The notes under the pieces were generated by a model, which searched no databases, had not been told where the DNA came from, and saw only the letters and a program-made list of their open reading frames with translations. From NCBI GenBank assembly GCA_018970845.1, contig JAGWVO010000010.1:1-23167 (forward strand): a DNA stretch of 23,167 bases, given 5' to 3'. Both the position numbers and the translations under genes were made by a program. Shown one piece after another: positions 14,037 to 21,615 of the stretch. This DNA is from Planctomycetota bacterium. Lineage in GTDB: Bacteria; Planctomycetota; Planctomycetia; Gemmatales; Gemmataceae. The stretch's first letter is position 1, and each line of letters opens with the position of its first letter.

Positions 14037-15395
14037 ATGACCGCCATCCATCAACCGCACAGGTTGAAGCGCCGTTCATTCCTCCAGGCCGGCATGCTGG
14101 GATTGGGTGGCTTGTCGCTGCCAGGCCTCCTGCGGGCCGAGGCGGCCGCGGGCATCCGGTCCTCAACGAAGTCGGTCATCCTGATCTACCTCGTGGGCGG
14201 CCCTCCCCATCAGGACATGTTCGACCTCAAGCCTGACGCGCCCAAGGAAATCGCCGGCCCTTGGAAGCCGGTCGCCACGAATGTGACGGGCATCAAGATC
14301 TGCGAGGCGTTTCCGCGCCTGGCGGGCCTCATGGACAAGATGACCATCATCCGCTCACTGGTTGGCAACCAGTCCGACCACGACGCCCAGCAGGTGTTCC
14401 ATGGGCACCATCCGCGCAAGCTCAAGCCGACGGGCGGCTGGCCCCAGTTCGGCTCGGCCGTTGGCAAGCTGCTGGGCCCGGCACACCCGGCCGTTCCCCC
14501 ATATGTGAGCCTTTGCTACACCTGCACCCATGGCCCGTACAACGAGCCCGGGCCCGGATTTCTTGGAACCGCGCACACACCGTTCAAGCCCAGCGGACCG
14601 ACCCGCGACGACATGGTTCTCCAGGGCATCACGCTCGACCGCCTCGCGGAACGAAAGGCCCTCCTGGGCGGTTTTGACACGATCCGACGCGACATCGACG
14701 CCACGGGCGCCATGAACGGCATGGACGCCTTCAATGAAAGGGCCCTTTCGCTTCTCACCTCAACCCGGTTGGCCGACGCCCTCGACCTCTCGAAGGAGGA
14801 AAGCCGGGTGGTTGAACGGTATGGCACCGGCAACCCCAAGATCATGATGGATGGAAACGGCGCGCCCAGGGTGCCCCAAAGCCTTCTGATGGCCCGCAGG
14901 CTCGTCGAAGCCGGCGCCCGCGTCGTGACCCTGAACTACAGCAAGTGGGACTGGCACGGCGGCATGAACGCCGAGGGCCGCAAGAACAACAGCATCTTCC
15001 TCCGGGAGGAGGAGGATTTCCCCGTCTTTGACAAGTGCGTGAGCGCGCTGGTCGAGGACCTGCATCTCCGCGGCCTCGACAAGGATTGCGCCGTGGTGGT
15101 GATGGGCGAGTTCGGCCGCACGCCGAAGATCAGCAACATCGTGGGCCGCGACCACTGGCCGCAGGTGAATTGCGCGCTGATGTTCGGAGGCGACATGAGG
15201 CACGGGCAGGTGATCGGCGCGACCGACCGCATCGCAGGCGAGGCGGTCGCCCGGCCCGTCACCTTCGGCGAGATCTACGCCACGCTCTACCGGCACCTGG
15301 GAATCGACACGGTGGCCACAACCCTCCAGGATCCATCGGGCCGGCCGAACTTCCTGGTGGAGGACAATGTGCCGCCCCTCCGGGAACTGGTCTGA
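14037..15395 (+). CDS. DUF1501 family protein, Tat-exported, 452 aa
   Basis: A second full DUF1501 (PF07394) protein. The N-terminus has a twin-arginine signal, HRLKRRSFLQAGMLGLGG, followed by a hydrophobic stretch and a likely cleavage after LLRAEAAA, so it is probably exported folded. Landmarks in order: SVILIYLVGGPPHQDMFDLK, the DHD motif in NQSDHDAQQVFHGHHP, WDWHGGMN near 301, GEFGRTPKI near 357 and GRDHWPQVN near 370. The wealth of His and Asp in these motifs fits a metal-binding site of the alkaline phosphatase superfamily to which DUF1501 belongs. The sequence differs clearly from the first copy (about 1791-3107), so they are old paralogues. No DUF1549/1553 partner is adjacent; it is convergent with the ceramidase-like gene at only eight bases. 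Function of the family remains unknown. Confidence 0.92.
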   Translation: MTAIHQPHRLKRRSFLQAGMLGLGGLSLPGLLRAEAAAGIRSSTKSVILIYLVGGPPHQDMFDLKPDAPKEIAGPWKPVATNVTGIKICEAFPRLAGLMDKMTIIRSLVGNQSDHDAQQVFHGHHPRKLKPTGGWPQFGSAVGKLLGPAHPAVPPYVSLCYTCTHGPYNEPGPGFLGTAHTPFKPSGPTRDDMVLQGITLDRLAERKALLGGFDTIRRDIDATGAMNGMDAFNERALSLLTSTRLADALDLSKEESRVVERYGTGNPKIMMDGNGAPRVPQSLLMARRLVEAGARVVTLNYSKWDWHGGMNAEGRKNNSIFLREEEDFPVFDKCVSALVEDLHLRGLDKDCAVVVMGEFGRTPKISNIVGRDHWPQVNCALMFGGDMRHGQVIGATDRIAGEAVARPVTFGEIYATLYRHLGIDTVATTLQDPSGRPNFLVEDNVPPLRELV

Positions 15396-15403
15396 GCCCG
15401 CTG

Positions 15404-16849
15404 TCAGGCCGGCAGCATGGCGCGCAATTCCCGGGTGACCGCCTCGATGAGAACCTCGAGGCAACCCGGCGAGGTCGCCGCGATGACTTCCTGGTAAATG
15501 CCATATCCGAACGCGCTTGCCGGCGGGATGTATCCCGGCTGCCAATCCCCTGTCATGGTCGCCACCACCACGGGCATGGGCGCGAACCTCTGCCTGAGCG
15601 ACAATTGAAACACCTGATAGAGTTCCCCGGGTGAAAACACCCATATCGCGTCGCCCACAACGGCCAGCGTGACGGCCAGGGGGTAAGCCCCTCCGGGCAC
15701 CAAGGCGTTCAGGCGCGTGAGTTGCCTTGTCATTTGCTCGGCGGCGGCGCGGCAATCCCGCGCCCGCGCCATGTCACCCTCGGCGCGCGCCTTTTCCTCG
15801 GCGGCCAGATGCCGTTCCCGGGCCGCGGAAGTCTCGGCAACGCCAGGCAAGTCGGGACGATAGGGCAGTTCGACACGGATGGTTTTCATGGCCCAGCGAC
15901 CATGGGCCATGAGCGCTCCTTCACCAAGCGGGACATCGGCCCATGTTCCGATGCGGGTTCCGGAAATGACCGGCCCGCGATAGCGGAACTCGGTGCCGGG
16001 AGGAGCCAAGGAACCGATCGCCGCCAGCGCGCAGTGGCCGACGATGCGGCCATTGCCATCAGCGACTTCGGTATCACCGACAAATCCCCTCCGCGGCCCC
16101 AGGTCGCCGGACGCGCCTTGGAGGAACAGGCATGGAGCGCCCGTCCCGGCTTCCACCATTTCCCTCATCGCCCCGACCCAATCCGGGGTCACCAGGCGGT
16201 TGTCCCAGGCGAGCGTGGTGGGATGACAGGCATAATTGACCATCGTGGCGATCGACCGGCCGGAAGCCGCGGCCACCCGCGCCACCAGGAGGGTGTCGTC
16301 CGCCGGGCCGGAAGGATTGAAGCCGCAGACGGACTTGCCGTCGTCAGGGTCGACGAAATCGCGGTGGGCCGCCAGGTTGCACCGTCCCAGGCCGTAGACG
16401 ATGGTCGCGTCAGCCGCCGCGCCTTTGGCCTCGATGGCCATCGAGACAACGGCCTCGAGCAGGCCATCCAGGTATGGCCCGATGAGATCCCCCCCGGGAA
16501 GGTGGGAGCGTTCACGGGACATCCAGCCGGAACCATGGGTGTGGGACACGCAAAGCTGCACGCCATGCGGATCGATGCCAACGGCGGCGGCGACGGCCTT
16601 TCGCATGGCATCCATTTCACGGCCATCAAGGATGCAATGGTCGAACGAAGCCACCGCCATCGGTCCCGCTTGGCCGCCAAGGGGTTCAAGCCAGAGCATG
16701 GTGGCCAAGAGCGGCTTGTGCACTCCCTCGGCCCGGTCGTGCATGGCGGCGCCCCACATGCGGTGGTAGATGCCGACCGGCGGGGTGATGTCGCGGCGGG
16801 CGACGCCGGCGCGGCAGCGGGATTGCGGAGTGGCGACGCGGGTGGTCAT
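15404..16849 (-). CDS. Ceramidase-fold (PF04734-like) cytoplasmic protein with altered active site
   Basis: The true start is the ATG at 16849, overlapping the MFS stop by four bases; the same frame runs on antisense-like through the MFS gene and should not be read. The 481-residue product matches the neutral/alkaline non-lysosomal ceramidase N-terminal family: RRDITPPVG near 18, CVSHTHGSG with His103 and His105, NYACHPTTL with His209, GELYQVF with Glu409 and GYIPP with Tyr440, all where zinc ligands of bacterial ceramidase are expected. The segment that carries the nucleophile Ser in true ceramidases (GDxSPN) reads GDLGPR here, with Gly251 in that place. There is no signal peptide, whereas ceramidases are secreted. 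A zinc-dependent hydrolase of a small intracellular substrate, last in a sugar-acid operon, is the more likely reading. Confidence 0.82.
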   Translation of the reverse strand: MTTRVATPQSRCRAGVARRDITPPVGIYHRMWGAAMHDRAEGVHKPLLATMLWLEPLGGQAGPMAVASFDHCILDGREMDAMRKAVAAAVGIDPHGVQLCVSHTHGSGWMSRERSHLPGGDLIGPYLDGLLEAVVSMAIEAKGAAADATIVYGLGRCNLAAHRDFVDPDDGKSVCGFNPSGPADDTLLVARVAAASGRSIATMVNYACHPTTLAWDNRLVTPDWVGAMREMVEAGTGAPCLFLQGASGDLGPRRGFVGDTEVADGNGRIVGHCALAAIGSLAPPGTEFRYRGPVISGTRIGTWADVPLGEGALMAHGRWAMKTIRVELPYRPDLPGVAETSAARERHLAAEEKARAEGDMARARDCRAAAEQMTRQLTRLNALVPGGAYPLAVTLAVVGDAIWVFSPGELYQVFQLSLRQRFAPMPVVVATMTGDWQPGYIPPASAFGYGIYQEVIAATSPGCLEVLIEAVTRELRAMLPA

Positions 16850-18108
16850 GTCTCGTCTCCAAACAAGGGGGCCTTGGGGTTCAGGGCGGCCCAGCAGGCG
16901 GCATCCACCGCCATGATGGCCGCGAAAAGGAACACAATTGAGTTCCAGTTGCCGGTGGCGGAAACCAGCCAACCGGCGGTGACCGGGAACAGGGCGGCGC
17001 CGATGTTGCCGAACATGTTCATCGTGCTGAACACGGTGGCCACCTTGCGGCCGCCCAGTTCGATGGCCACGGTGTAACCGCTCACTCCTCCGAAGGTGGC
17101 GCAAAAGGCGCCGATGCCGATCACCATCGTGCTGACCGTGGCGTCGGCGATCTGGTGGGAAAGCATGATCAGGGCCGAACAGGATGCCATTCCAAGGCAA
17201 GCCAGGCCCTGCCGGCTGAGGCGGCGGTTGCCCGTCCGCGCCAGAAGAGCGTCGGAAACAATGCCGCCCAGCATGCTGCCGGCGACGCCACCGACGCCCG
17301 CGACCGTCGCCAGGATTCCCGAGGAGACCGGATCGACGCCGCGCGATTTTTGCAGGAACACCGGAAACCATGTGACGAAAAAGACCATCGCCGCGGCCCT
17401 GAAGAATTGCTGGGCGCACAGGAGCCACAAGTCGGCGCTGCGGGCCATCCGCCCCCAGTCGGTTGCCTCGGTGGCCGATCCCGCCGAGGCGACCGGCAAG
17501 GCCCCCTTGGGCACAAGGGCATGGAAAACGGCGGCCCACGCCAGGCCCGGAACCGAATAGACGACAAGAAGGAGTCGCCAACGATCGGCATGGGGCCAAT
17601 CATCGGCGCCCGGAAGGGCGCCCAGGAAAAACGATGTGACGGCCGGGGCGATGGCCGCGCCCAAGGTCATCCCGGAAGCCAGGAAACCCGAGGCGCGCGC
17701 CCGTTCACCCGCCGGGTAAACCGCCCCGATCGCCTTGGCGGCGCACGGGAATATGCCCGCCTGGGCCGCCCCCATGAGGCCCCAGACGCACGCGAGGGAA
17801 CCAAGGTCGGGCGCCAGCGCGGCAACGCCCGTCAACACGGACCAGCAGGCGGCAAAGACCAACGCGGCCAATCGGCTGCCGATCTTGTCGGCCAGCCAAC
17901 CGGCCGGCAACTGGAGCGCGGCGTATCCGGCGTACCATGCCGACTGAACCAGACCCATGTCGCGCGCCATGTCGGCGGAGCCCAGCGATGAGGCGATCTC
18001 CGCCGCGGGCACGCCCAGGGCCGCGCGCTGCACATAGGCGATCGCGGCGGCGCAGCAGAAAAGGGCCAGCACACCGTGGCGGCCGCCGGCAACCGGCGCG
18101 AGCGTCAC
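16846..18108 (-). CDS. MFS transporter, anion:cation symporter (sugar-acid) type, 420 aa
   Basis: The protein has about twelve hydrophobic segments and the major-facilitator motif A, GWLADKIGSR at residues 70-79, between the second and third spans. An early YVQRAALGVP near 25-34 resembles the YxDRxxLSVA signature of the ACS family, whose members import hexuronates, glucarate, galactonate and related carboxylates with protons. Length is normal for that family. Both ends overlap neighbours by ATGA (16846-16849 and 18105-18108), so it is made together with the aldolase-like protein upstream and the ceramidase-fold protein downstream. Its placement beside a sugar-acid dehydratase and aldolase supports uptake of a sugar acid across the inner membrane; the actual substrate is inferred. 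Confidence 0.9.
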   Translation of the reverse strand: MTLAPVAGGRHGVLALFCCAAAIAYVQRAALGVPAAEIASSLGSADMARDMGLVQSAWYAGYAALQLPAGWLADKIGSRLAALVFAACWSVLTGVAALAPDLGSLACVWGLMGAAQAGIFPCAAKAIGAVYPAGERARASGFLASGMTLGAAIAPAVTSFFLGALPGADDWPHADRWRLLLVVYSVPGLAWAAVFHALVPKGALPVASAGSATEATDWGRMARSADLWLLCAQQFFRAAAMVFFVTWFPVFLQKSRGVDPVSSGILATVAGVGGVAGSMLGGIVSDALLARTGNRRLSRQGLACLGMASCSALIMLSHQIADATVSTMVIGIGAFCATFGGVSGYTVAIELGGRKVATVFSTMNMFGNIGAALFPVTAGWLVSATGNWNSIVFLFAAIMAVDAACWAALNPKAPLFGDET

Positions 18109-19034
18109 GCCGGCACCCGCGGCAATGAAGCCAGGATGGATTGCAGGCAGGCGAACAGCCTGTCCACCTCCGCCAAGGTCTCAGGATCGGGCGTCCAGCC
18201 ATAAGGTTCGCGCCTGCGGTTGGAGCCAAACAGGCCCCGCCTCACAAGAAGGTGTTTCTCAATGGCCAAAAACCCGTCAAGCCCCGCCTGAAGCTGAATG
18301 GCCACGATGGCCGCGATCGGATGGTGAAGCCGGTCGGCCAAGTCGGCGTTTCCCCGGCCCAGCGCGTTCCACAGCGCCACGACACCGTCGACCAAATCCA
18401 TTCCCGGCATGGTGCCGGCCACGCCGCGCTTGTGGCTGTCGACAAGGTGGATGCCGCCGGAACCTTCAAAAATCGAGGCCTTGCCGGCCGTCGCGTCGCG
18501 AAGTTCCGACAAAAGCGGCCCCGTCGGATTGGCCTCGGGCTTGAAGAGCACCTTCTCCGGGCCAAACTCACGGAACAGTTCCACCTGGGTCGCCACAGGT
18601 ATCGGCTGGCCGACATAACCCGAGGCATCCTGGATGATCACCGGGATGGAGATCGCCCTGGCGATGCGCGAAAAGTAGTCCCGAAGTGCGGTTGCGGGAA
18701 GTCGCGAGGTCATGGGCGGGGTGGCCATCACCGCGTCGCATCCCTCGGCTTCCGCGGCAAGGGCATGCTCGACCGCCTGCCTGGAACTTTCGGCACCCAC
18801 CGAGGCGAAGACCGGTCCGCGGCCAGCCATGCCGGCTATCATCGCCCGGATCACGCCGGCTCGCTCGGGGATGGTGAGCTTGATGGTTTCGGAAACCATC
18901 CCCGTGCCGACGCCCCGGGCGCCCAGACCGGCCGCCCAGGCCACGGAATTCCTCAAGGCTTCAAAGTCGATGCTTTCATCCGGCAGGAACGGCGTCTGAA
19001 CGATCGGCAGGACGCCATGAAGCCTTTGCGCCAT
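18105..19034 (-). CDS. DHDPS/N-acetylneuraminate lyase-family aldolase-like protein, 309 aa
   Basis: GAGGAG at 19043-19048 fixes the ATG at 19034 rather than the GTG at 19064. The product has the TIM-barrel layout of the DapA/NanA/KDG-aldolase family: GVLPIVQTPFLPDESID at the N-terminus, GARGVGTGMVSETIKLT near 38-54, EGCDAVMATPP near 97-107, PVIIQDASGY near 131-140, and the Schiff-base Lys165 in VLFKPEANP. The residue corresponding to the catalytic Tyr of DHDPS (TPYY) appears to be Met108 in TPPMTS, and the GTTGES threonine pair is rebuilt as GTGMVSE. Carbon-carbon bond chemistry through a Lys imine is likely, but by an altered mechanism or on an unusual acceptor. In the operon it follows a sugar-acid dehydratase, so cleavage or dehydration of a 2-keto-3-deoxy sugar acid is the natural guess. 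It is not likely to serve lysine synthesis. Confidence 0.85.
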   Translation of the reverse strand: MAQRLHGVLPIVQTPFLPDESIDFEALRNSVAWAAGLGARGVGTGMVSETIKLTIPERAGVIRAMIAGMAGRGPVFASVGAESSRQAVEHALAAEAEGCDAVMATPPMTSRLPATALRDYFSRIARAISIPVIIQDASGYVGQPIPVATQVELFREFGPEKVLFKPEANPTGPLLSELRDATAGKASIFEGSGGIHLVDSHKRGVAGTMPGMDLVDGVVALWNALGRGNADLADRLHHPIAAIVAIQLQAGLDGFLAIEKHLLVRRGLFGSNRRREPYGWTPDPETLAEVDRLFACLQSILASLPRVPA

Positions 19035-19042
19035 CGTGTGGA

Positions 19043-19048
19043 CTCCTC
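19043..19048 (-). promoter_or_regulatory. Ribosome binding site of the aldolase-like gene
   Basis: GAGGAG on the minus strand, eight bases from the ATG at 19034, lies in the 26-base gap after the dehydratase stop and decides the start. Confidence 0.65.
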
Positions 19049-19060
19049 GCGGTCGCGGCG

Positions 19061-20239
19061 TCACCAGTCACCGACGCTGCCGTCGGACAGGAACACCCTC
19101 TGGAGGATTTCCTGCTGGAAGGGATGCTTCCGCACCTCGTTCTCATTGATTTCAATCCCAAGGCCGGGTCGGGTGTTCGGGCGGACGACACGGCCCTTTT
19201 TCTCGACCGTGAACCCCTCGGAGACGACATCGGCCCGCCAAGGCACATCCTCATGGACCGTCTCGCAGATGATGTAGGAGGGCTGGGAAAAACCGAATTC
19301 CAGGGACGCGGCCGTGCTGACCGGCCCCTGCGGATTGTGGGGCGCCAGGGCGACCCGCCACGCCTCGGCCAGGGCGGCGATCCTCTTGGCGCCCGTGAGC
19401 CCTCCGCAATGGGTGATGTCCAGTTGGCAGATGGAGCAGGACCGGGCCATGAAGAGGTCGCGAAAATCGGCAAGGTTGGTCACCCGCTCCCCCGTGGCGA
19501 TGGGGGTGCGGACGGCGGCGGCGATGGCGGCCAAGCCCTCGCGCGCCTCGGGCCAGCACGGTTCCTCGAGAAAATACAGGCCGAACGGCTCGAGGGCCTT
19601 GGCGAACTGGAGGCCCATCGCCGGCGACGGCCGGGCATGGCAGTCGACCATGATGTCGATGCCGTCGCCCACGGCGTCGCGCATCGCCGCGACGGCCTTT
19701 TCCGCGGCCCTGATCGGCCTCAACCCCTCGATGGGAAGCGTTGACGGAACAGCCATCGACTTGAATGCCGTGAAGCCTTCCTCGACCGCCTTGCGGGCCA
19801 GGTCGGCGAACCGGGAGGCATTTTCAACGGGGGTCTCGTAAAAGTCCTCCATGTTGCCCCCGCCAAGGTGGCAGTAGGTTCGGACATGGTCGCGAACCGG
19901 TCCTCCCCAGAGCCTCGCGCAGGGGAGGTTGGCGACCTTGCCAAGGATGTCCCAAAGGGCCAGGTCGATGCCGGCGATCGCCGTGGCCCTCTCGATGCCG
20001 TTGCCATGCCAGAAGTGCTGCCGGTGCATCATCTGCCAGATGTGCTCGACGCGAGTCGGGTCCTCGCCGACGACAAGCTGGGAAAGATCCTCGATGGCGG
20101 CGACCACACCCCGGGTGTGCCATTCCAAGGTGGCCTCACCCCAGCCGTACAGGCCGTCCTGGTCGGTAAGCACCTTCACGAAGATCCAGTTGCGCATGCG
20201 GGCATGGCAGACATGGGTCTCGATCCGCGTGATCCTCAT
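19061..20239 (-). CDS. Enolase-superfamily sugar-acid dehydratase (mandelate racemase/galactonate dehydratase-like), 392 aa
   Basis: The ATG at 20239 (MRITRIETHV) gives the standard length and N-terminus; the frame runs upstream to 20314 over the end of the beta-helix gene. The capping domain occupies about residues 1-115 and includes GIERATAIAGIDLALWDILG, a family hallmark. Barrel metal ligands are Asp199 (MVDCHARP), Glu225 (FLEEP) and Glu251 (ATGER). His201, two residues after the first ligand, and His301 (APHNPQGP) correspond to the general acid/base pair of D-galactonate dehydratase, so beta-elimination of water from an aldonate or uronate-derived acid is the probable reaction, giving a 2-keto-3-deoxy acid. 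It lies 25 bases after the beta-helix gene and 26 before the aldolase-like gene. Class is secure; the exact sugar acid is unknown. Confidence 0.92.
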   Translation of the reverse strand: MRITRIETHVCHARMRNWIFVKVLTDQDGLYGWGEATLEWHTRGVVAAIEDLSQLVVGEDPTRVEHIWQMMHRQHFWHGNGIERATAIAGIDLALWDILGKVANLPCARLWGGPVRDHVRTYCHLGGGNMEDFYETPVENASRFADLARKAVEEGFTAFKSMAVPSTLPIEGLRPIRAAEKAVAAMRDAVGDGIDIMVDCHARPSPAMGLQFAKALEPFGLYFLEEPCWPEAREGLAAIAAAVRTPIATGERVTNLADFRDLFMARSCSICQLDITHCGGLTGAKRIAALAEAWRVALAPHNPQGPVSTAASLEFGFSQPSYIICETVHEDVPWRADVVSEGFTVEKKGRVVRPNTRPGLGIEINENEVRKHPFQQEILQRVFLSDGSVGDW

Positions 20240-20264
20240 GGTTGGCACCGCTTCCCGGGAAGGT

Positions 20265-21593
20265 TCATTTGGTTCTCTGGTCGTCGATTTCCCTGGCGAA
20301 ACCGGCGACGACATTGTCCTTCATCGTCATCTTTCCCGTGCCCGGGGCGAAACGGAAGCCAACCCTCGAGGAGGGAGACCGCGTTTCCCTGAGGATGTTG
20401 GATTCGAAGGTGAGGTCGCCCGTCTGGCCCTCGACCTCCACCGCCACGGCGCCATCGCCGCCGGTGTCGGTGATGGTGTTGGCGCGCAATTCGTTGCGGT
20501 GTCCGGCGAAGGCCTTCCCCCTCTCGGCGCGGAACAGCACCCCGTTCTTGCCGCTGCGCCTGATGGTATTGCCGACCACGAGGTTGTCGGTGTCCCGGTG
20601 GCCGATGGAAACACCGACGCGGTTGTCCTCGATGGAGTTGCCCTCGGCGAGGCCGTGGCGTACTCCCCAGCAGAAGAACAGCCCGATATCGTTGCGGGCG
20701 AGCAGGTTGTCGCGGATGACGGGACGCTGGGACCCGGAACCTGGGTGGAGGCCCAGGCCGGCGTTGCCCGTGCTTTGGCAGCCCGTGACCGAGACATCGT
20801 GGCAAACCTGCCAACTGATGCCGTCACCGTTGTTGTCGCGGGCGATCACCTTGCGGAATACCACATCCCGGCAATCCTGAATGAACACGCAGCCGGAATG
20901 ATTCCCGTCGAGGTTCTCATTGTTGGCCCTGTTTCCGTCGAGCGTGAGATTTTCAACGACCATGCCATGGGCGAATTCCGCTGTCACGAGCGGAAAAAGC
21001 GTCGCGGCGGTGGCTTCCGACATTTGCCACAGGTTTTCCCGCAACGGCTTGTCGAGCTTGAAACGGTTCCCATCGCGGGCGACGAGCGTGCGCTTGATGA
21101 CCGTGGGGGAGCCGTTGTGGGGATTTCGGCAGCGCAGGCAAACGCCGTCACCAACGCGGAAAGCCGCGGCGTCGGCGAGCGTGATCTCCTGGTCGAACCA
21201 GTCGGAGTCCGCAACCAGGCGGGCCTTGGCCATCGGCTCCTTGGCCAGCACGGTTTCCGGACCCGATCCCGCGAGGCGCACTCCCGAGGCGAGGAAAATG
21301 GAGTTGCGCAACCGCCAGGTTCCCGGGGAAAGCCTCACCGTGCCGCCTCCCAGGCGGGCCACATAATCAACCGCGGCCTGGATGGCCTTGTCGTCGGTTC
21401 CCACGATGGCACCCTTGGCCACGCCGACATCCATGGTGAGGCGCTCGGCCCAATTGGGTTCCACCGCCAGGTCGCCGGATGTCGCCCTGGGGTTGTTGAC
21501 CGGCGGCCGTTCGGCGGCCGCGGCCGAAGCGGCCAAGGCCGCGGATGAACCCGCGGCCAAAAATTCCCTCCTGTCGGAACCGGCCGGATTCAT
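20265..21593 (-). CDS. Tat-exported right-handed parallel beta-helix protein, 442 aa
   Basis: The N-terminus SDRREFLAAGSSAALAASAA is a twin-arginine signal ending near AAAAE, and AGGAG at 21603-21607 is nine bases before the ATG. The body begins with TDDKAIQAAVDYVARLGGGTVRL, the entry motif of pectin-lyase-fold proteins, and continues with short repeats of the beta-helix kind rich in N/D/G: VENLTLDGNRANNE, CVFIQDCRDVVFRKV, DVSVTGCQSTGNAG, PVIRDNLLARNDIG, NLVVGNTIRRSGKNG. These are the coils of a NosD/pectate-lyase-like solenoid that typically cleaves, epimerises or binds polysaccharide. Candidate catalytic acids are scattered among the coils and cannot be singled out. Between a sulfatase and a sugar-acid dehydratase, it may be a lyase that releases the unsaturated or acidic sugar used by the operon. 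Confidence 0.88.
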   Translation of the reverse strand: MNPAGSDRREFLAAGSSAALAASAAAAERPPVNNPRATSGDLAVEPNWAERLTMDVGVAKGAIVGTDDKAIQAAVDYVARLGGGTVRLSPGTWRLRNSIFLASGVRLAGSGPETVLAKEPMAKARLVADSDWFDQEITLADAAAFRVGDGVCLRCRNPHNGSPTVIKRTLVARDGNRFKLDKPLRENLWQMSEATAATLFPLVTAEFAHGMVVENLTLDGNRANNENLDGNHSGCVFIQDCRDVVFRKVIARDNNGDGISWQVCHDVSVTGCQSTGNAGLGLHPGSGSQRPVIRDNLLARNDIGLFFCWGVRHGLAEGNSIEDNRVGVSIGHRDTDNLVVGNTIRRSGKNGVLFRAERGKAFAGHRNELRANTITDTGGDGAVAVEVEGQTGDLTFESNILRETRSPSSRVGFRFAPGTGKMTMKDNVVAGFAREIDDQRTK

Positions 21594-21615
21594 GAACGGG
21601 GACTCCTGAAACCGA

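Noticed and set aside
16850..17599. Upstream extension of the ceramidase-fold frame (731-residue reading)
   Set aside because: It crosses the MFS gene in another frame and has no ceramidase similarity; the ATGA overlap at 16846-16849 marks the true start.
19929..21548. 539-residue plus-strand open frame opposite the dehydratase and beta-helix genes
   Set aside because: It spans two well-supported minus-strand genes and has no recognisable motif.
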